A DNA stretch of 64,000 bases from Alphaproteobacteria bacterium (GCA_028289425.1 JANQPL010000003.1:1-64000); one strand, 5' to 3'. Shown: positions 9,366-18,752, numbered from the stretch's first letter. Program-made: numbers and translations. The notes: generated by a model not told the origin, from the sequence alone.

Positions 9366-9805
9366 GCGCGTCCAAGACCGATCCGTCGCCCAATGAGGCA
9401 GGGCTGCACAAGCGCTTCACAAACATTCCGTATGTTGATTTTTTGGGTATTCGTGTGGAGCGGCGCGGCAGCGAGCTTACAACCATATTGCCGTTTAACG
9501 AAAAGCTGATCGGCAACCCCACCCTGCCGGCACTGCATGGCGGGGTCATCGGTGCTTTTTTGGAAACCTCGGCCCTGGCCCAAATCACCTGGGAAGATAC
9601 GCTCAACCGGCTGCCGAAAACGATCGACATCTCCATCGATTATCTGCGCTCTGGCCAGCCGCGCGACACCTATGCCCGGTCGATCATCGCGAAGCACGGA
9701 CGACGCGTTGCCAATGTGCGGGTTCATGCCTGGCAGGACGATATCAACCGGCCCATTGCCACCGCCCACGGACACTTTCTGTTGCCGCCGCCCGATGAAG
9801 AATAA
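9362..9805 (+). CDS. PaaI-like hotdog thioesterase, second of a tandem pair
   Basis: 147 residues, beginning in the ATGA overlap with the preceding thioesterase. The hotdog helix signature is ALHGGVIGAFLETSALA, with Glu where the upstream paralogue has Asp. The central strand is TIDISIDYLRSG. The two proteins share the fold but are clearly diverged, so this is not a recent duplication. A MATE exporter gene begins 21 bp downstream in the same direction. The substrate is unknown. Confidence 0.88.
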   Translation: MSASKTDPSPNEAGLHKRFTNIPYVDFLGIRVERRGSELTTILPFNEKLIGNPTLPALHGGVIGAFLETSALAQITWEDTLNRLPKTIDISIDYLRSGQPRDTYARSIIAKHGRRVANVRVHAWQDDINRPIATAHGHFLLPPPDEE

Positions 9806-9826
9806 CAGGGCACCCCAAAGCGGCCC

Positions 9827-11206
9827 ATGACGGAGCTTACCGACCAGCCTCAACGCGGCCGCCCGGCCGTGCGCTATCGGGACATTGTGCGCATCGCCTG
9901 GCCGATCATATTGGCCAATGCGGCTATCCCGTTGCTGGGGCTGGTGGATACGGCCGTCGTGGGCAATTTGGGGGACCCGATCTATCTGGGGGCCGTTGCG
10001 ATCGGCGCGACGATCTTCAATTTCATCTATTGGGGCTTCGGCTTTTTGCGCATGGCAACCACCGGTCTGACGGCGCAGGCCATGGGTGCCAAAAACCCGC
10101 GCGAAGTGGATGCCACCCTGTTTCGCGCAACCCTTGCCGGCGCCGCGCTGGGGGTGGGGTTCCTGGTGCTGCAATGGCCCATCGGTGCAACGGCGCTTTA
10201 TTTGATCGGCGGCAGCGAGCAAGTGCAGACGCTTGCCTGGTCTTACTTCACCATCCGCATTTGGGGCGCGCCGGCCATGTTCGCCACCATGGCGATTATG
10301 GGGTGGTTCATTGGTCAGGAAAAAACCCGCCTGGTACTGATCATTCAGCTGTTGCTCAACGGGCTGAACATCCTGCTGGATATTTGGTTCGTGATTGGAC
10401 TGGGGTGGGCCGCCGACGGTGTAGCGGCGGCGACCGCCATCGCCGAATGGACCGCTTTCGCGGCGGCCGTGGGATTGGTGCTGTTCGTGCGCCACCAACA
10501 GCATGGGGCCCATCCGGAGAAAGGCGCTACCCACATCCCGCCTTTGTCGGAAATCCTGGAACCGCGCGCGGTTCGGCGAACGGTGATGGTCAATTCGGAT
10601 GTGATGATCAGATCGTTTTGCTTGGTGATCGGCTTTACCTGGTTCACCGCCCAAGGCGCCAAGATGGGCGATATCATCCTCGCGGCTAACGCGGTGCTTA
10701 TGCAGTTCTTCTTTGTGTCCACCTATTTGGTGGACGGCATTGCCATCGCCACGGAGACGCTGGTTGGCAAATTCAAAGGAGCACGCGACCGGGGCGCCCT
10801 GCGCGAAACGGTTCAGCGCGCGTTTGTGATGGGCGGTGTCATTTCCGTCGTGATGTCCGGGCTGATTTTCGTGTTTGGCGTGCCTGGTATTCATGGGCTG
10901 ACCAATGTGGCCAGCGTGCAGGAAACAGCCACCACGTTCCTGCCCTACATGATTCTGATGCCCATGATCGGCGTTTGGTGTTTTGTGTTGGACGGTATTT
11001 TCATCGGCGCGACCCGCACGGCGGACATGCGCAACGCCATGTTGGTATCGATTGCGGTTTATATCGCGGCTTGGTTCGCATTGGCGCCGGCTTTCGGCAA
11101 TCACGGTCACTGGATTGCATTCCTGGGATTCTTTGCGATCCGCGGGATCACGCTGGGCATGCTCTATCCGGGACTTGAACGGGATACGGCTAATCCTCAT
11201 GCGTGA
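9827..11206 (+). CDS. MATE-family efflux transporter (DinF-like)
   Basis: 459 residues with twelve hydrophobic helices. The opening RIAWPIILANAAIPLLGLVDTAVVGNLG is the typical first helix and loop of DinF-like MATE proteins, and the motif recurs in the second half of the protein. MATE pumps expel cationic drugs or metabolites against Na+ or H+ flow across the inner membrane. It follows the two thioesterase genes closely, so it is probably in their operon. Its last ten bases overlap the end of the convergent pyrD. Confidence 0.9.
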   Translation: MTELTDQPQRGRPAVRYRDIVRIAWPIILANAAIPLLGLVDTAVVGNLGDPIYLGAVAIGATIFNFIYWGFGFLRMATTGLTAQAMGAKNPREVDATLFRATLAGAALGVGFLVLQWPIGATALYLIGGSEQVQTLAWSYFTIRIWGAPAMFATMAIMGWFIGQEKTRLVLIIQLLLNGLNILLDIWFVIGLGWAADGVAAATAIAEWTAFAAAVGLVLFVRHQQHGAHPEKGATHIPPLSEILEPRAVRRTVMVNSDVMIRSFCLVIGFTWFTAQGAKMGDIILAANAVLMQFFFVSTYLVDGIAIATETLVGKFKGARDRGALRETVQRAFVMGGVISVVMSGLIFVFGVPGIHGLTNVASVQETATTFLPYMILMPMIGVWCFVLDGIFIGATRTADMRNAMLVSIAVYIAAWFALAPAFGNHGHWIAFLGFFAIRGITLGMLYPGLERDTANPHA

Positions 11207-12258
11207 TCGGCCCCCACCGCATCAGCCACGTTGGCAAATCCATCCGCCTGCAGATGTTTCAGAAGATCCGCTTTGATCCGGGTAACAAGGCCCGGCCCCT
11301 CATAAATGAGGGCCGTGTACAGTTGGACCAGCGACGCGCCGGCCCGGATCTTGGCATAGGCATCGGCACCGCTACCGATGCCGCCGACGCCGATTAAGGG
11401 CAATTTTCCTTTCGTGAGCCGATAAACTTCCGACAACACACGGGTGGACAAATCAAACAGGGGCCGGCCACTCAATCCGCCGGTTTCGGCGGCGTGCGGT
11501 CCGGAAATTCTATCCCGTTCGCCAATCGTGGTGTTGCTGACAATGAGGCCATCAATCGCTGAACCGGATACCACTTGCGCGATGTCTTCCAGCTCTTCGT
11601 CAATAAGATCGGGCGCGATCTTTAGAAGCACCGGCGGATCATTGGCGAGCGTGCGCCGTGCCCTATCCACGGCTTCAATCAGTGCTTCCAGTTCGTCGCG
11701 GCCCTGAAGCGCCCGCAAACCGGGTGTGTTAGGGGACGACACATTGACCGTGATATAGGACGCGTGCGCGCCCAACACCTCCACCCCCTGCACATAATCC
11801 GCCTGCCGATCCTCGGAGTCTTTGTTGGCCCCCAGATTGACGCCCACAATGCCGTGCCGATGGGGCCGCTTCTCAAGCCTCGACAAGGCCGCATCGTGCC
11901 CTTCATTGTTGAAGCCGAGACGGTTGATCACGGCGCGCTCGTTCGGCAAGCGAAAAATGCGCGGACGCGGGTTTCCAGATTGCGGACGCGGGGTGATCGA
12001 CCCCACTTCCACAAACCCAAATCCAAGGGCCAACATTTGGTCAGGCACCTCGGCATTCTTATCGAACCCGGCCGACAACCCAACCGGGTTTGGAAAAGCC
12101 AAGCCAAACAGATTGACCGCAAGGGCCGGATCATCCGGTTTCGGACGAAGGAACCCTGTGACACCGGATTTGAGCCCAAGCAAAGTGGCGGAATGGGCCA
12201 TTTCCGGTTCAAGGAAGCGGAGGAAAGGCAATCCCAAACGGAAGGGGTCGAGCGTCAT
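11197..12258 (-). CDS. pyrD: dihydroorotate dehydrogenase (quinone), class 2
   Basis: 353 residues. It oxidises dihydroorotate to orotate in pyrimidine synthesis and passes electrons to the quinone pool at the inner membrane. Class 2 is shown by the N-terminal helix extension before the barrel and by NVSSPNTPGLRALQ, which carries the catalytic Ser of this class. GLSAGFDKNAEV and GVGGIGSG are FMN-binding segments. Its ATG overlaps the TGA of the small DUF952 gene (ATGA), so the two are co-translated. Confidence 0.95.
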   Translation of the reverse strand: MTLDPFRLGLPFLRFLEPEMAHSATLLGLKSGVTGFLRPKPDDPALAVNLFGLAFPNPVGLSAGFDKNAEVPDQMLALGFGFVEVGSITPRPQSGNPRPRIFRLPNERAVINRLGFNNEGHDAALSRLEKRPHRHGIVGVNLGANKDSEDRQADYVQGVEVLGAHASYITVNVSSPNTPGLRALQGRDELEALIEAVDRARRTLANDPPVLLKIAPDLIDEELEDIAQVVSGSAIDGLIVSNTTIGERDRISGPHAAETGGLSGRPLFDLSTRVLSEVYRLTKGKLPLIGVGGIGSGADAYAKIRAGASLVQLYTALIYEGPGLVTRIKADLLKHLQADGFANVADAVGADHA

Positions 12259-12602
12259 GCAAGCTCCGGGAAATCATGCGCCCCCGCTTCGGCGTTCCAA
12301 GGCAGCGGTTTGACCCACCGCACCGCGTCACGATTAAGGGGCCCATAGATGTGTGGGAATTGCTGCCCACCCCTCGACTCTTCCCACTTGAGTTCTTGGG
12401 TCACCTTGTCGGGATCTACCGCCACCAGCACCAAATCCGGCTGGTCGGCAAAGTAAAGAGCCGCCGTTTGTTTGACGGTGGCCGGACCACTCAAGTGGAT
12501 AAAACCGTCGGATTTGTCGAGGGCCGACCCATCATAGGCCCCCGCGGCCTCCGCCGCCCGCCATTCTTCGGTGGTGCAAATCTTGAAAATCAACTCGGCC
12601 AT
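12255..12602 (-). CDS. DUF952 domain protein
   Basis: 115 residues beginning FKICTTEEW and containing GFIHLSGPATV and FPHIYGPLN, which match the small DUF952 family. No catalytic function has been established for it; it may bind glutathione- or nucleotide-like ligands, but that is conjecture. It lies directly upstream of pyrD with a four-base overlap. A dispersed palindromic repeat begins just upstream of its start. Confidence 0.85.
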   Translation of the reverse strand: MAELIFKICTTEEWRAAEAAGAYDGSALDKSDGFIHLSGPATVKQTAALYFADQPDLVLVAVDPDKVTQELKWEESRGGQQFPHIYGPLNRDAVRWVKPLPWNAEAGAHDFPELA

Positions 12603-12648
12603 CAGACCGCAACTTCCTTCTTGTTAACCATCACACCTAGGGCAAAAA

Positions 12649-12796
12649 GATGGGTGCATGGGGTTCATCCAGTTTATTGGGACTCGGCCATCCCACTCCC
12701 CCGTCCCAGCCACCCGATAGGGTACCCTTAGGGGTGGCTGGGACGGGGGAGCGGGCAGGCCGGGCCCGTCAGAAAGATGGGCGCTGGGGTTCATCC
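12649..12796. repeat. composite palindromic repeat, copy 1
   Basis: A near-perfect inverted repeat with arms 12692-12715 and 12732-12755 (23 of 24 pairs) and a 16-base centre holding GGGTACCC. It is framed by two direct copies of a sequence reading GATGGG..TGGGGTTCATCC (12649-12670 and 12776-12796). The same arrangement occurs at 34021-34168, and a related bare palindrome at 31133-31197. It fills most of the otherwise geneless stretch 12603-12935. It is neither an insertion sequence nor a classical terminator, because there is no T run. Confidence 0.85.
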
Positions 12797-12935
12797 AAAT
12801 TTCCCATGTCCACCCGCATTCCTGCCGATTTCCGCCCTTCTCGCCACCATTCTCGATTCTGCCACGCCTCTCAAGTCAACAGCCCGCCAGATCCGACTAT
12901 AAGCTTAACCTATTTCTCGTCGCTATGCACTTTTC

Positions 12936-13859
12936 TCACGGTGTCGCCGAAGAAAGCGCCGCTTGCAGAGCAGACGTGTTTGGTAAAGGTGTGGGCCCAA
13001 TCACCACAAGCTGCGAAACAGCGTCGGCCGGTTCAGGCGTCTTTGCCCATTCGATCCGTGCTCCAACCATTTGAAGAAGCGACCACTCGCTTGGTGACGT
13101 TTGCAAAATACCTTTTGCGCGGATGATGTGCGGAGAGAGAGCGCGCAATTCATTCTCCAGCGAATGCGCGGAAACGACTTGGTCTGACGTAAACGACAGT
13201 GTCTCGAAGGGTATGTGGTGAGGCTTGTGGGATGAAGAAGAGTGGTCAGGTGCCATATCCATTCCGAACAGAAGCTCGAACGGCGCGTTGGCTTGCACCA
13301 CATCATAAATGAACAGGTGCTGTCGGCGATTGGCGATCCAGCCCCGGCACGCCCTCAACGCCGCTTCGTCAGCCAGATCGGTCTTGTTCAGCAACACAAG
13401 ATCGGCGCTGTCCACCTGGCGTTCGATCGTATCGGCAAGCCGTGAATCGGCCATTTGCGCGATGAGTTGTGATGCATCTGCCAACACAATAACGCCGTCG
13501 AGCCGCAGATCTTTTTCGATTGACGCGATATCGGCAATGCGCGCCGGGTCCGCCACCCCGCTTGCCTCCACAACAATGTGGTCCGGCGTTGGGGTCATTT
13601 TCAAGGCGTCGAGCAGGGTACGGAGGAAATTGTCGCCAATGGTGCAGCAGACGCATCCATTGGCCAGCGCGATGGTTTGCCCCTCATGTGAGGTAATGAG
13701 TTTGTCGTCGATGGTAATCGCGCCGAAATCATTGACAATGACTGCAAAACGCTGGCCGCGAGGTTCTGCCAATAGGCGGTTGAGCAAGGTGGTCTTGCCG
13801 CTGCCGAGAAAGCCGCCAATGATGGTTAGCGGGACGGGCACATCATCCCTCGGGGGCAC
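12936..13859 (-). CDS. COG0523 (CobW/YjiA/ZNG-type) metal-handling GTPase
   Basis: 307 residues. The P-loop GGFLGSGKTT is at residues 15-24, the metal-binding CxCC motif GCVCC at 68-72, and the guanine-specificity NKTD near 155. The C-terminal domain starts around residue 230. Family members are G3E GTPases that insert or hand over metals, often zinc or cobalt; the His/Ser run SSSSHKPHH near residue 205 could bind metal. The GTG start at 13859 overlaps the end of the amidohydrolase gene by 17 bp. Because amidohydrolases are metal enzymes, this GTPase may load its neighbour; that is inference. Confidence 0.88.
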   Translation of the reverse strand: MPPRDDVPVPLTIIGGFLGSGKTTLLNRLLAEPRGQRFAVIVNDFGAITIDDKLITSHEGQTIALANGCVCCTIGDNFLRTLLDALKMTPTPDHIVVEASGVADPARIADIASIEKDLRLDGVIVLADASQLIAQMADSRLADTIERQVDSADLVLLNKTDLADEAALRACRGWIANRRQHLFIYDVVQANAPFELLFGMDMAPDHSSSSHKPHHIPFETLSFTSDQVVSAHSLENELRALSPHIIRAKGILQTSPSEWSLLQMVGARIEWAKTPEPADAVSQLVVIGPTPLPNTSALQAALSSATP

Positions 13860-15495
13860 TCACGGGCGCCTCAAAGACCTCGCCGCCCAAAACGGTGCCC
13901 CATATGCGCACATCCTTGAGGTGGGCGGCGCCAACCTCGTAAGGATCGTCTTCCAGCACGGCAAAGTCGGCGAATTTGCCGATTTCGATGCTGCCCACCC
14001 GGTCATCCATCTTCAGAGACCGGGCGGCCCCCATGGTGATGGTGTAAAGCGCCTCGTCGAGCGTGATGGCTTCCGCCTCGCCACCCAGACGGTCGCCTTC
14101 CGAGGTCAGGCGATTGATCGCGCACCAGGCCGAAAACAGAGGGCCGATCGCCGTAATGGGTGCATCGGAATGGATCGACAAATCGACGCCGTTTTCCAGA
14201 GCCGCACCGGCATTATCGATTTTGGCCGACCGGTCCGGTCCCAATGTCAGTGCCTTGTGCGCTTCGCCCCAATAAAAGATGTGGTTGCTAAACAGGTTCA
14301 CGCCGACACCCAACGCCGCCATGCGCTGAAACTGCGCTTCATCCGCCATCTGACAATGCTGCAGCGTGTGCCGGTGGTCGGGCCTGGGCGACGTGGTGAG
14401 CACCGCTTCCACCGCATCGAGCGCGAGATCCGTAGCCTCATTGCCGTTGGTATGCATATGCACCTGAAAACCCGCCTCGTGATAGGCACGCAAAATGCCT
14501 TCCACCTCGTTGGGCGCGATGTACCACAGACCGTTTTCGTGGCCGTTGAAATAGCCCGGCCATTTCAAGCGCGCCGTAAATCCTTGGATCGAACCGTCGA
14601 GCACCAGTTTGACAATGCCGAAAATGGCCTTGTCGGTGGATTTGGGCACCAAAGATTTCAGGCGCTCCACCCCTTGGGGTGCCGCCATCAAGGTGCCGCC
14701 GAAAGCCGGCACAATGCGAATGGGATAGCGCGGGTCCGACGTGGCGGACACGAACCTGTCGACGATCGTATCGTCCAGGGCGCTGTGAAGATCCGTTGCC
14801 GTGGTCACCCCGGCCAATTGCGCCACGCGGGCAAAATTCCACAAGGATGACGGCCGGGTCGATGCGTCCATTATGTCATAGTCGATGGTTTTGGTGGCCA
14901 AGTACATGGCAACCATGCCGGCGAACTCTCCCGTGGGCGCACCGCTTTCGTCTTTCATCACGCCTTGCGCGTTGGTCGACCCGTCGATGCCGCCACGCTC
15001 CAGCACCACACTGTTGGTGTTCAGAAAATGCAGGCTGGCGTGTAGAACCACAACAGGCCGCGTTTCCGAGACACGATCCAAATCGGCCGCGCACATGCGC
15101 CGTTCGCCGAAAAAGATCGGATCGAACCCCCAAGCCAGCAGCGGCGCATCGGGCTCTGCCATCTCATCGGAAACTTGTCGCAATCGATCCACCACCTGGT
15201 CGATGGATTTAAGGCCCGGCCATGTGGTGCCGTCGGGCCCTGTGCGGTCGTAAAAGCCCGCATAAGGATGATCCCACACGGAGCCTTCCATGATATGCGA
15301 ATGGCCCTCGATCAGCCCGGGCATCAGGACTTTGCTCTCGAAGCGGCTGTCCACTTGCGCATTGCCCCATTGGCTCACTTGATCGAGCGTGCCCACCGCC
15401 AAGATGCGCCCGTCCCGCACGGCCACATGGGTGGCCGTCGGGCGGGAGGCATCCATGGTGATGATTTTGCCGGCGGCGAAGATCTTGGTGGTCAT
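13843..15495 (-). CDS. metal-dependent amidohydrolase family 3 (YtcJ-like)
   Basis: 550 residues, the usual length for the YtcJ branch. The first metal-binding pair is GHSH at residues 64-67 after LMPGLIEG, and a second is HMHTNGN near 345. The C-terminal SIEIGKFADFAVL closes the composite beta-sandwich typical of the superfamily. The enzyme should hydrolyse an amide or cyclic amide of unknown identity in the cytoplasm. It overlaps the COG0523 GTPase gene and follows an alpha/beta hydrolase gene by 70 bp, so the three form a likely operon. Confidence 0.88.
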   Translation of the reverse strand: MTTKIFAAGKIITMDASRPTATHVAVRDGRILAVGTLDQVSQWGNAQVDSRFESKVLMPGLIEGHSHIMEGSVWDHPYAGFYDRTGPDGTTWPGLKSIDQVVDRLRQVSDEMAEPDAPLLAWGFDPIFFGERRMCAADLDRVSETRPVVVLHASLHFLNTNSVVLERGGIDGSTNAQGVMKDESGAPTGEFAGMVAMYLATKTIDYDIMDASTRPSSLWNFARVAQLAGVTTATDLHSALDDTIVDRFVSATSDPRYPIRIVPAFGGTLMAAPQGVERLKSLVPKSTDKAIFGIVKLVLDGSIQGFTARLKWPGYFNGHENGLWYIAPNEVEGILRAYHEAGFQVHMHTNGNEATDLALDAVEAVLTTSPRPDHRHTLQHCQMADEAQFQRMAALGVGVNLFSNHIFYWGEAHKALTLGPDRSAKIDNAGAALENGVDLSIHSDAPITAIGPLFSAWCAINRLTSEGDRLGGEAEAITLDEALYTITMGAARSLKMDDRVGSIEIGKFADFAVLEDDPYEVGAAHLKDVRIWGTVLGGEVFEAPVSAPEG

Positions 15496-15564
15496 GGGAT
15501 CCGCTTCCTTCTTGTTGTTTTGCGGATCGTAGCCGGGTTTGGCGCCCGTGAAAACAGAGATGGC

Positions 15565-16479
15565 CTACTTGGCGGCAGTCAACACCTGGGATCTAAGAGC
15601 ACCGCAAATCCGGTTGATTTCTTGCGCCATGCGGTCCGGGTGTTCCATGGGCAGAAAGTAGCTTGCCCCATCCATCTGTACACGTTTCATATCCGGCTTT
15701 TGCCGTTGGAGCATCTTGGCGCGGGCCGGCGGGCAGGTAGCGCCCTTCTCAGTTGCATGAAACAAGGTGACCGGCGACACCACATGGGCGAAATCGTTCC
15801 AGACGTCATTGAAGCTTAGGGAGAAATTCGCGGCCTCCCACGCGGGCGCGCAGGCCAAGCGAAAAGTACCGTCCGCGTTCGGCAATGTGCCCCCGTCGAT
15901 GTAGTCGCGCAGCATATTATCCGGCCACGACACAAATGCCCCGCGCCCTTGATACGACTTAAAGACCGTATCCCGATCGGGATAATGGGACCGTCGCCGT
16001 TTGGCACCTTCCGCCAACTTACTGGGCACAAAGAAAGGCACGATGAACAATCGAACAAGAAGATTTGGGTTCGGATAAACCACCGGATCCATCAGAAACA
16101 GGTGGGCGACCCGTCCCGGCCGGTCATGGGCCACCATGACGCTCGTGGTGCCACCCATGGAATGCCCCGCCATCACCAGCGGCCGGTTGCGCGTCACCGC
16201 CAATCCGTCAACAAATGCCATCATGTCGTCACGATATTGGTTCCAGCTGGTCAGTTGTTCCGGCTGTGCAGGCAGTGTCGATTGCCCATGCCCGCGCATG
16301 TCCGGCGCGATCAAATGAATGTCCGGGGACAGCAAATCGTAAATGTGCCGATAGGTCTGTCCGTTAAATCCGTTGGCGTGCAAGAAGACCAGGGCCACGC
16401 CGGGGCCCGGCCGCTCGAGATAGGACATCTCGCCTCCGGGCAGCGGCAATGTCTTGCGTTGGATTTGCTCGGCCGCCAT
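15565..16479 (-). CDS. alpha/beta hydrolase
   Basis: 304 residues with LVFLHANGFNGQTY (oxyanion region), APDMRGHGQS and the nucleophile elbow GHSMGG. The likely catalytic His is in the C-terminal MEHPDRM stretch, a common position in this fold. No signal peptide is visible. It appears to be the first gene of a minus-strand operon with an amidohydrolase and a COG0523 GTPase. The divergent plus-strand gene starts at 16615, so a shared promoter region lies between 16480 and 16614. The substrate is unknown. Confidence 0.85.
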   Translation of the reverse strand: MAAEQIQRKTLPLPGGEMSYLERPGPGVALVFLHANGFNGQTYRHIYDLLSPDIHLIAPDMRGHGQSTLPAQPEQLTSWNQYRDDMMAFVDGLAVTRNRPLVMAGHSMGGTTSVMVAHDRPGRVAHLFLMDPVVYPNPNLLVRLFIVPFFVPSKLAEGAKRRRSHYPDRDTVFKSYQGRGAFVSWPDNMLRDYIDGGTLPNADGTFRLACAPAWEAANFSLSFNDVWNDFAHVVSPVTLFHATEKGATCPPARAKMLQRQKPDMKRVQMDGASYFLPMEHPDRMAQEINRICGALRSQVLTAAK

Positions 16480-16614
16480 GCGCCCCCCAAGATCCTTCCA
16501 CCACGCGCCGCAATGGCCTAATTTAAATCCTAATGACGCGCGCCGGATTTTTGGTCAAAATAGGCAGAACGGCGCCGGATGCAACGTTTGAGGCGCTTAG
16601 AGCTGGAGAGGGGC

Positions 16615-17145
16615 ATGCGTATTTTCGCCACATCACTGTTATTCCTGGCGCTTAGTTTGGGGAATGCTGTCGCGCAAAACCGCCCTTTGGCGGATTTTTT
16701 TGGCCAGTATACCGGGGCCGGCATTGCAGATACCGGTGCCCTCGAGACCACCGATATATCCCATCGCGATCTGGCCGTCTTGATCGAACCGGCGGAGAAC
16801 GGCTTCAAACTCACCTGGACAACCTATTTCGTGTCGGAGGCGGAGAATACGGATGTCTCCTTCAAAGAAAAATCGGCGACATTGACCTTTGCAAAGACCG
16901 ATGACGAAAGCCGTTTCGATGCCGTGGGGACCGGTGACCCGCTCACCGGTGCGCCGGCCACCTGGGCACGCCTCGACGGCGCATCACTGATCGTGAATAG
17001 CGTTCAGGTGAAACCGAACGGCAAATATGACGTAACGAGCTATATCCGTACCCTGACGGATGATGGTTTGGATGTCACTTTCATTCGGTTTAAGAACGGC
17101 AACGTCACCCGGCGGGTGCGCGCCGACCTTATGCGCGACAACTGA
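16615..17145 (+). CDS. conserved secreted protein of unknown function
   Basis: 176 residues from ATG 16615, which has GGAG and GAGGGG just upstream; the ORF upstream to 16579 lacks such a site. A signal peptide covers residues 1-21 and ends AVAQ. The mature part is rich in beta-strand-like alternation (LAVLIEPAENGFKLTWTTYF, SLIVNSVQVKPNG) with no cysteines or recognisable active-site motif, so it may be a small beta-barrel or sandwich protein of the periplasm. I do not recognise the family. Confidence 0.7.
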   Translation: MRIFATSLLFLALSLGNAVAQNRPLADFFGQYTGAGIADTGALETTDISHRDLAVLIEPAENGFKLTWTTYFVSEAENTDVSFKEKSATLTFAKTDDESRFDAVGTGDPLTGAPATWARLDGASLIVNSVQVKPNGKYDVTSYIRTLTDDGLDVTFIRFKNGNVTRRVRADLMRDN

Positions 17146-17341
17146 TCTTCTAACGCCTATATTTTTTTGCGCCCGAACTGCGCCCAAAAATCGGCACGAA
17201 ACCGCGGAAACCGTGGCCGCGCGCCATTGAAAATGCACGTTATGATGCCCATCTATCAGGCGGACCAACCGCACAGTTTTCCACGACAGTAAGGAGAGCG
17301 TTTGAACCATCAACAATCCAACATGGGAGGAGAGAGCACGC

Positions 17342-17788
17342 ATGAGATATACGCTGAACACCTTGGCACCGGACGAAGAAATTCTCGCTGTCGGCAGGTT
17401 TCATTGGACGTATACGCTCACTTCTCTTCTTTGGTTGGTATTGTTGGGATGGGCGGTGATCGGTCTCTACATGTTCATCGTCCGCACTGTCCGTAAAAAC
17501 ACCACGGAATTGGTGGTCACAAACCACCGGTTCGTCTACAAACGCGGTCTCATTTCTCGGTATACGGATGAACTGACCACAGCCCGCATCTTGCACGTAA
17601 CATTGGTGCAGGGCTTCTGGGGGCGCATTCTGGGCTATGGCCAAGTGGTCATCCACAGCGCCGATATCGGGAAACTGGGCCTGCCGACGATTGCAAGACC
17701 GCTGGCATTCCGGCGCGCGCTGATCGAATCCGGTGGCGGCACCGTGTCTACGGACCCAGAGCCGGAAGATTATCGGGAAGCCGCCTAA
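17342..17788 (+). CDS. membrane protein with bacterial PH domain (bPH2/DUF304)
   Basis: 148 residues. A strong GGAG site precedes ATG 17342. The N-terminal half has a hydrophobic hairpin (TSLLWLVLLGWAVIGLYMFIV). It is followed by a PH-like domain with TELVVTNHRFVYKRGLISR and the GYGQVVI strand characteristic of bPH2 proteins. These are small membrane proteins of unknown molecular role. It ends only six bases from the convergent ferritin-like hydrolase gene. Confidence 0.85.
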   Translation: MRYTLNTLAPDEEILAVGRFHWTYTLTSLLWLVLLGWAVIGLYMFIVRTVRKNTTELVVTNHRFVYKRGLISRYTDELTTARILHVTLVQGFWGRILGYGQVVIHSADIGKLGLPTIARPLAFRRALIESGGGTVSTDPEPEDYREAA

Positions 17789-17794
17789 GCACGC

Positions 17795-18676
17795 TTACCC
17801 ATCCGCAGCGAACAACTGTGGATGGGTCATTGCCTCACGCTTTTTGGTTTCAACATAAAGGTTGCGCCATTTTACAACCTCGGGCCCCGGATCCCGCTGG
17901 CTTGGATGGAAGCCCGGACGGTAATAGTCCAGGATGCCGACGCACAAGCGCCGCCAAATACCGGGGGCAACCCACATGTGCCGGAACGCCCGGCCCCAGG
18001 ATTTCATGTTGAACAACTGCCCGCGCTTGCGCATGAGGTGTATCTGCATCAGGGGGATGCCGATGAGAATGTCCTGGGCCACAAACAGCATGGCGGACAC
18101 CCGCAGAAGATAGCCACCCACGCCGCCGCTGACGGTTTGATAGACGTCATAGGCCACACTTTTGTGTTCTTCCTCTTCCATGGCATGCCAGCGCCACAGA
18201 TCCTGATAGAAGGGGTGCGCGTCTTTCATGATGCGCGGGTCGGACAGGATCGCTTCGGCAAACAGCGCCGTCAGATGTTCATCCGCACACGTTACCGCCA
18301 GCTGAAATTTCTTGGGCGTCTTTCGCATGAAAGCGACGCCATGATTCATCAACCAATCGACGAAGCTGGTGTCTACTCCATGGGCCGCAAGCAGTCTGTT
18401 GTAGCTGCGGTGCTCGCGGGCATGGATCGATTCCTGCTTGATGAAGTCGTCTACACGGGCCTTCAGCTCGGGATCGTCAATCCGATCGGCGTAGTGCCGA
18501 ACGCTGTCCACAAAGAATTTCTCACCTTCGGGGAATGTCAGAGAAAGCGCATCGTAAAGATGCGTGATGGCCGGGTCGTTGGAATGCCAGTCCAGCGGCA
18601 GATTTTCTTCGAATTCGAAATGTATGTTGCGGGGGATAATCCCGGTGCTCACGCCCGAAGCGCTATCTGAAGCCAT
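17795..18676 (-). CDS. predicted metal-dependent hydrolase (PF10118/COG3687-like)
   Basis: 293 residues. Acidic and histidine pairs in helices (QESIHAREH near residue 85 and WHAMEEEEHKS near 170) resemble a di-metal helical site and match the COG3687 family, which was named a hydrolase by prediction. NIHFEFEENLPLDW at the start is also family-typical. A hydrophobic stretch around residue 190-210 suggests membrane association. The biochemical activity is not established; it could equally be an oxygen-using di-iron enzyme. It stands alone between convergent and divergent neighbours. Confidence 0.8.
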   Translation of the reverse strand: MASDSASGVSTGIIPRNIHFEFEENLPLDWHSNDPAITHLYDALSLTFPEGEKFFVDSVRHYADRIDDPELKARVDDFIKQESIHAREHRSYNRLLAAHGVDTSFVDWLMNHGVAFMRKTPKKFQLAVTCADEHLTALFAEAILSDPRIMKDAHPFYQDLWRWHAMEEEEHKSVAYDVYQTVSGGVGGYLLRVSAMLFVAQDILIGIPLMQIHLMRKRGQLFNMKSWGRAFRHMWVAPGIWRRLCVGILDYYRPGFHPSQRDPGPEVVKWRNLYVETKKREAMTHPQLFAADG

Positions 18677-18752
18677 AATCTGCCGCTCTGATCTTGCCTG
18701 TCCATCTAGATATGAGCATCAGGCCATGGCGGCACAAGGGGCCACACAAGAA

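Noticed and set aside
9263-11200. 645-residue open frame antisense to the MATE gene
   Set aside because: It mirrors the MATE and thioesterase genes on the other strand, is rich in His, Arg and Gln with no fold-like pattern, and has no ribosome site. It arises from GC-biased third positions.
12692-12755. Palindrome as an ordinary rho-independent terminator
   Set aside because: No T run follows on either strand, the stem is 24 bp, and the framing direct repeats recur at another copy, so a mobile repeat fits better.
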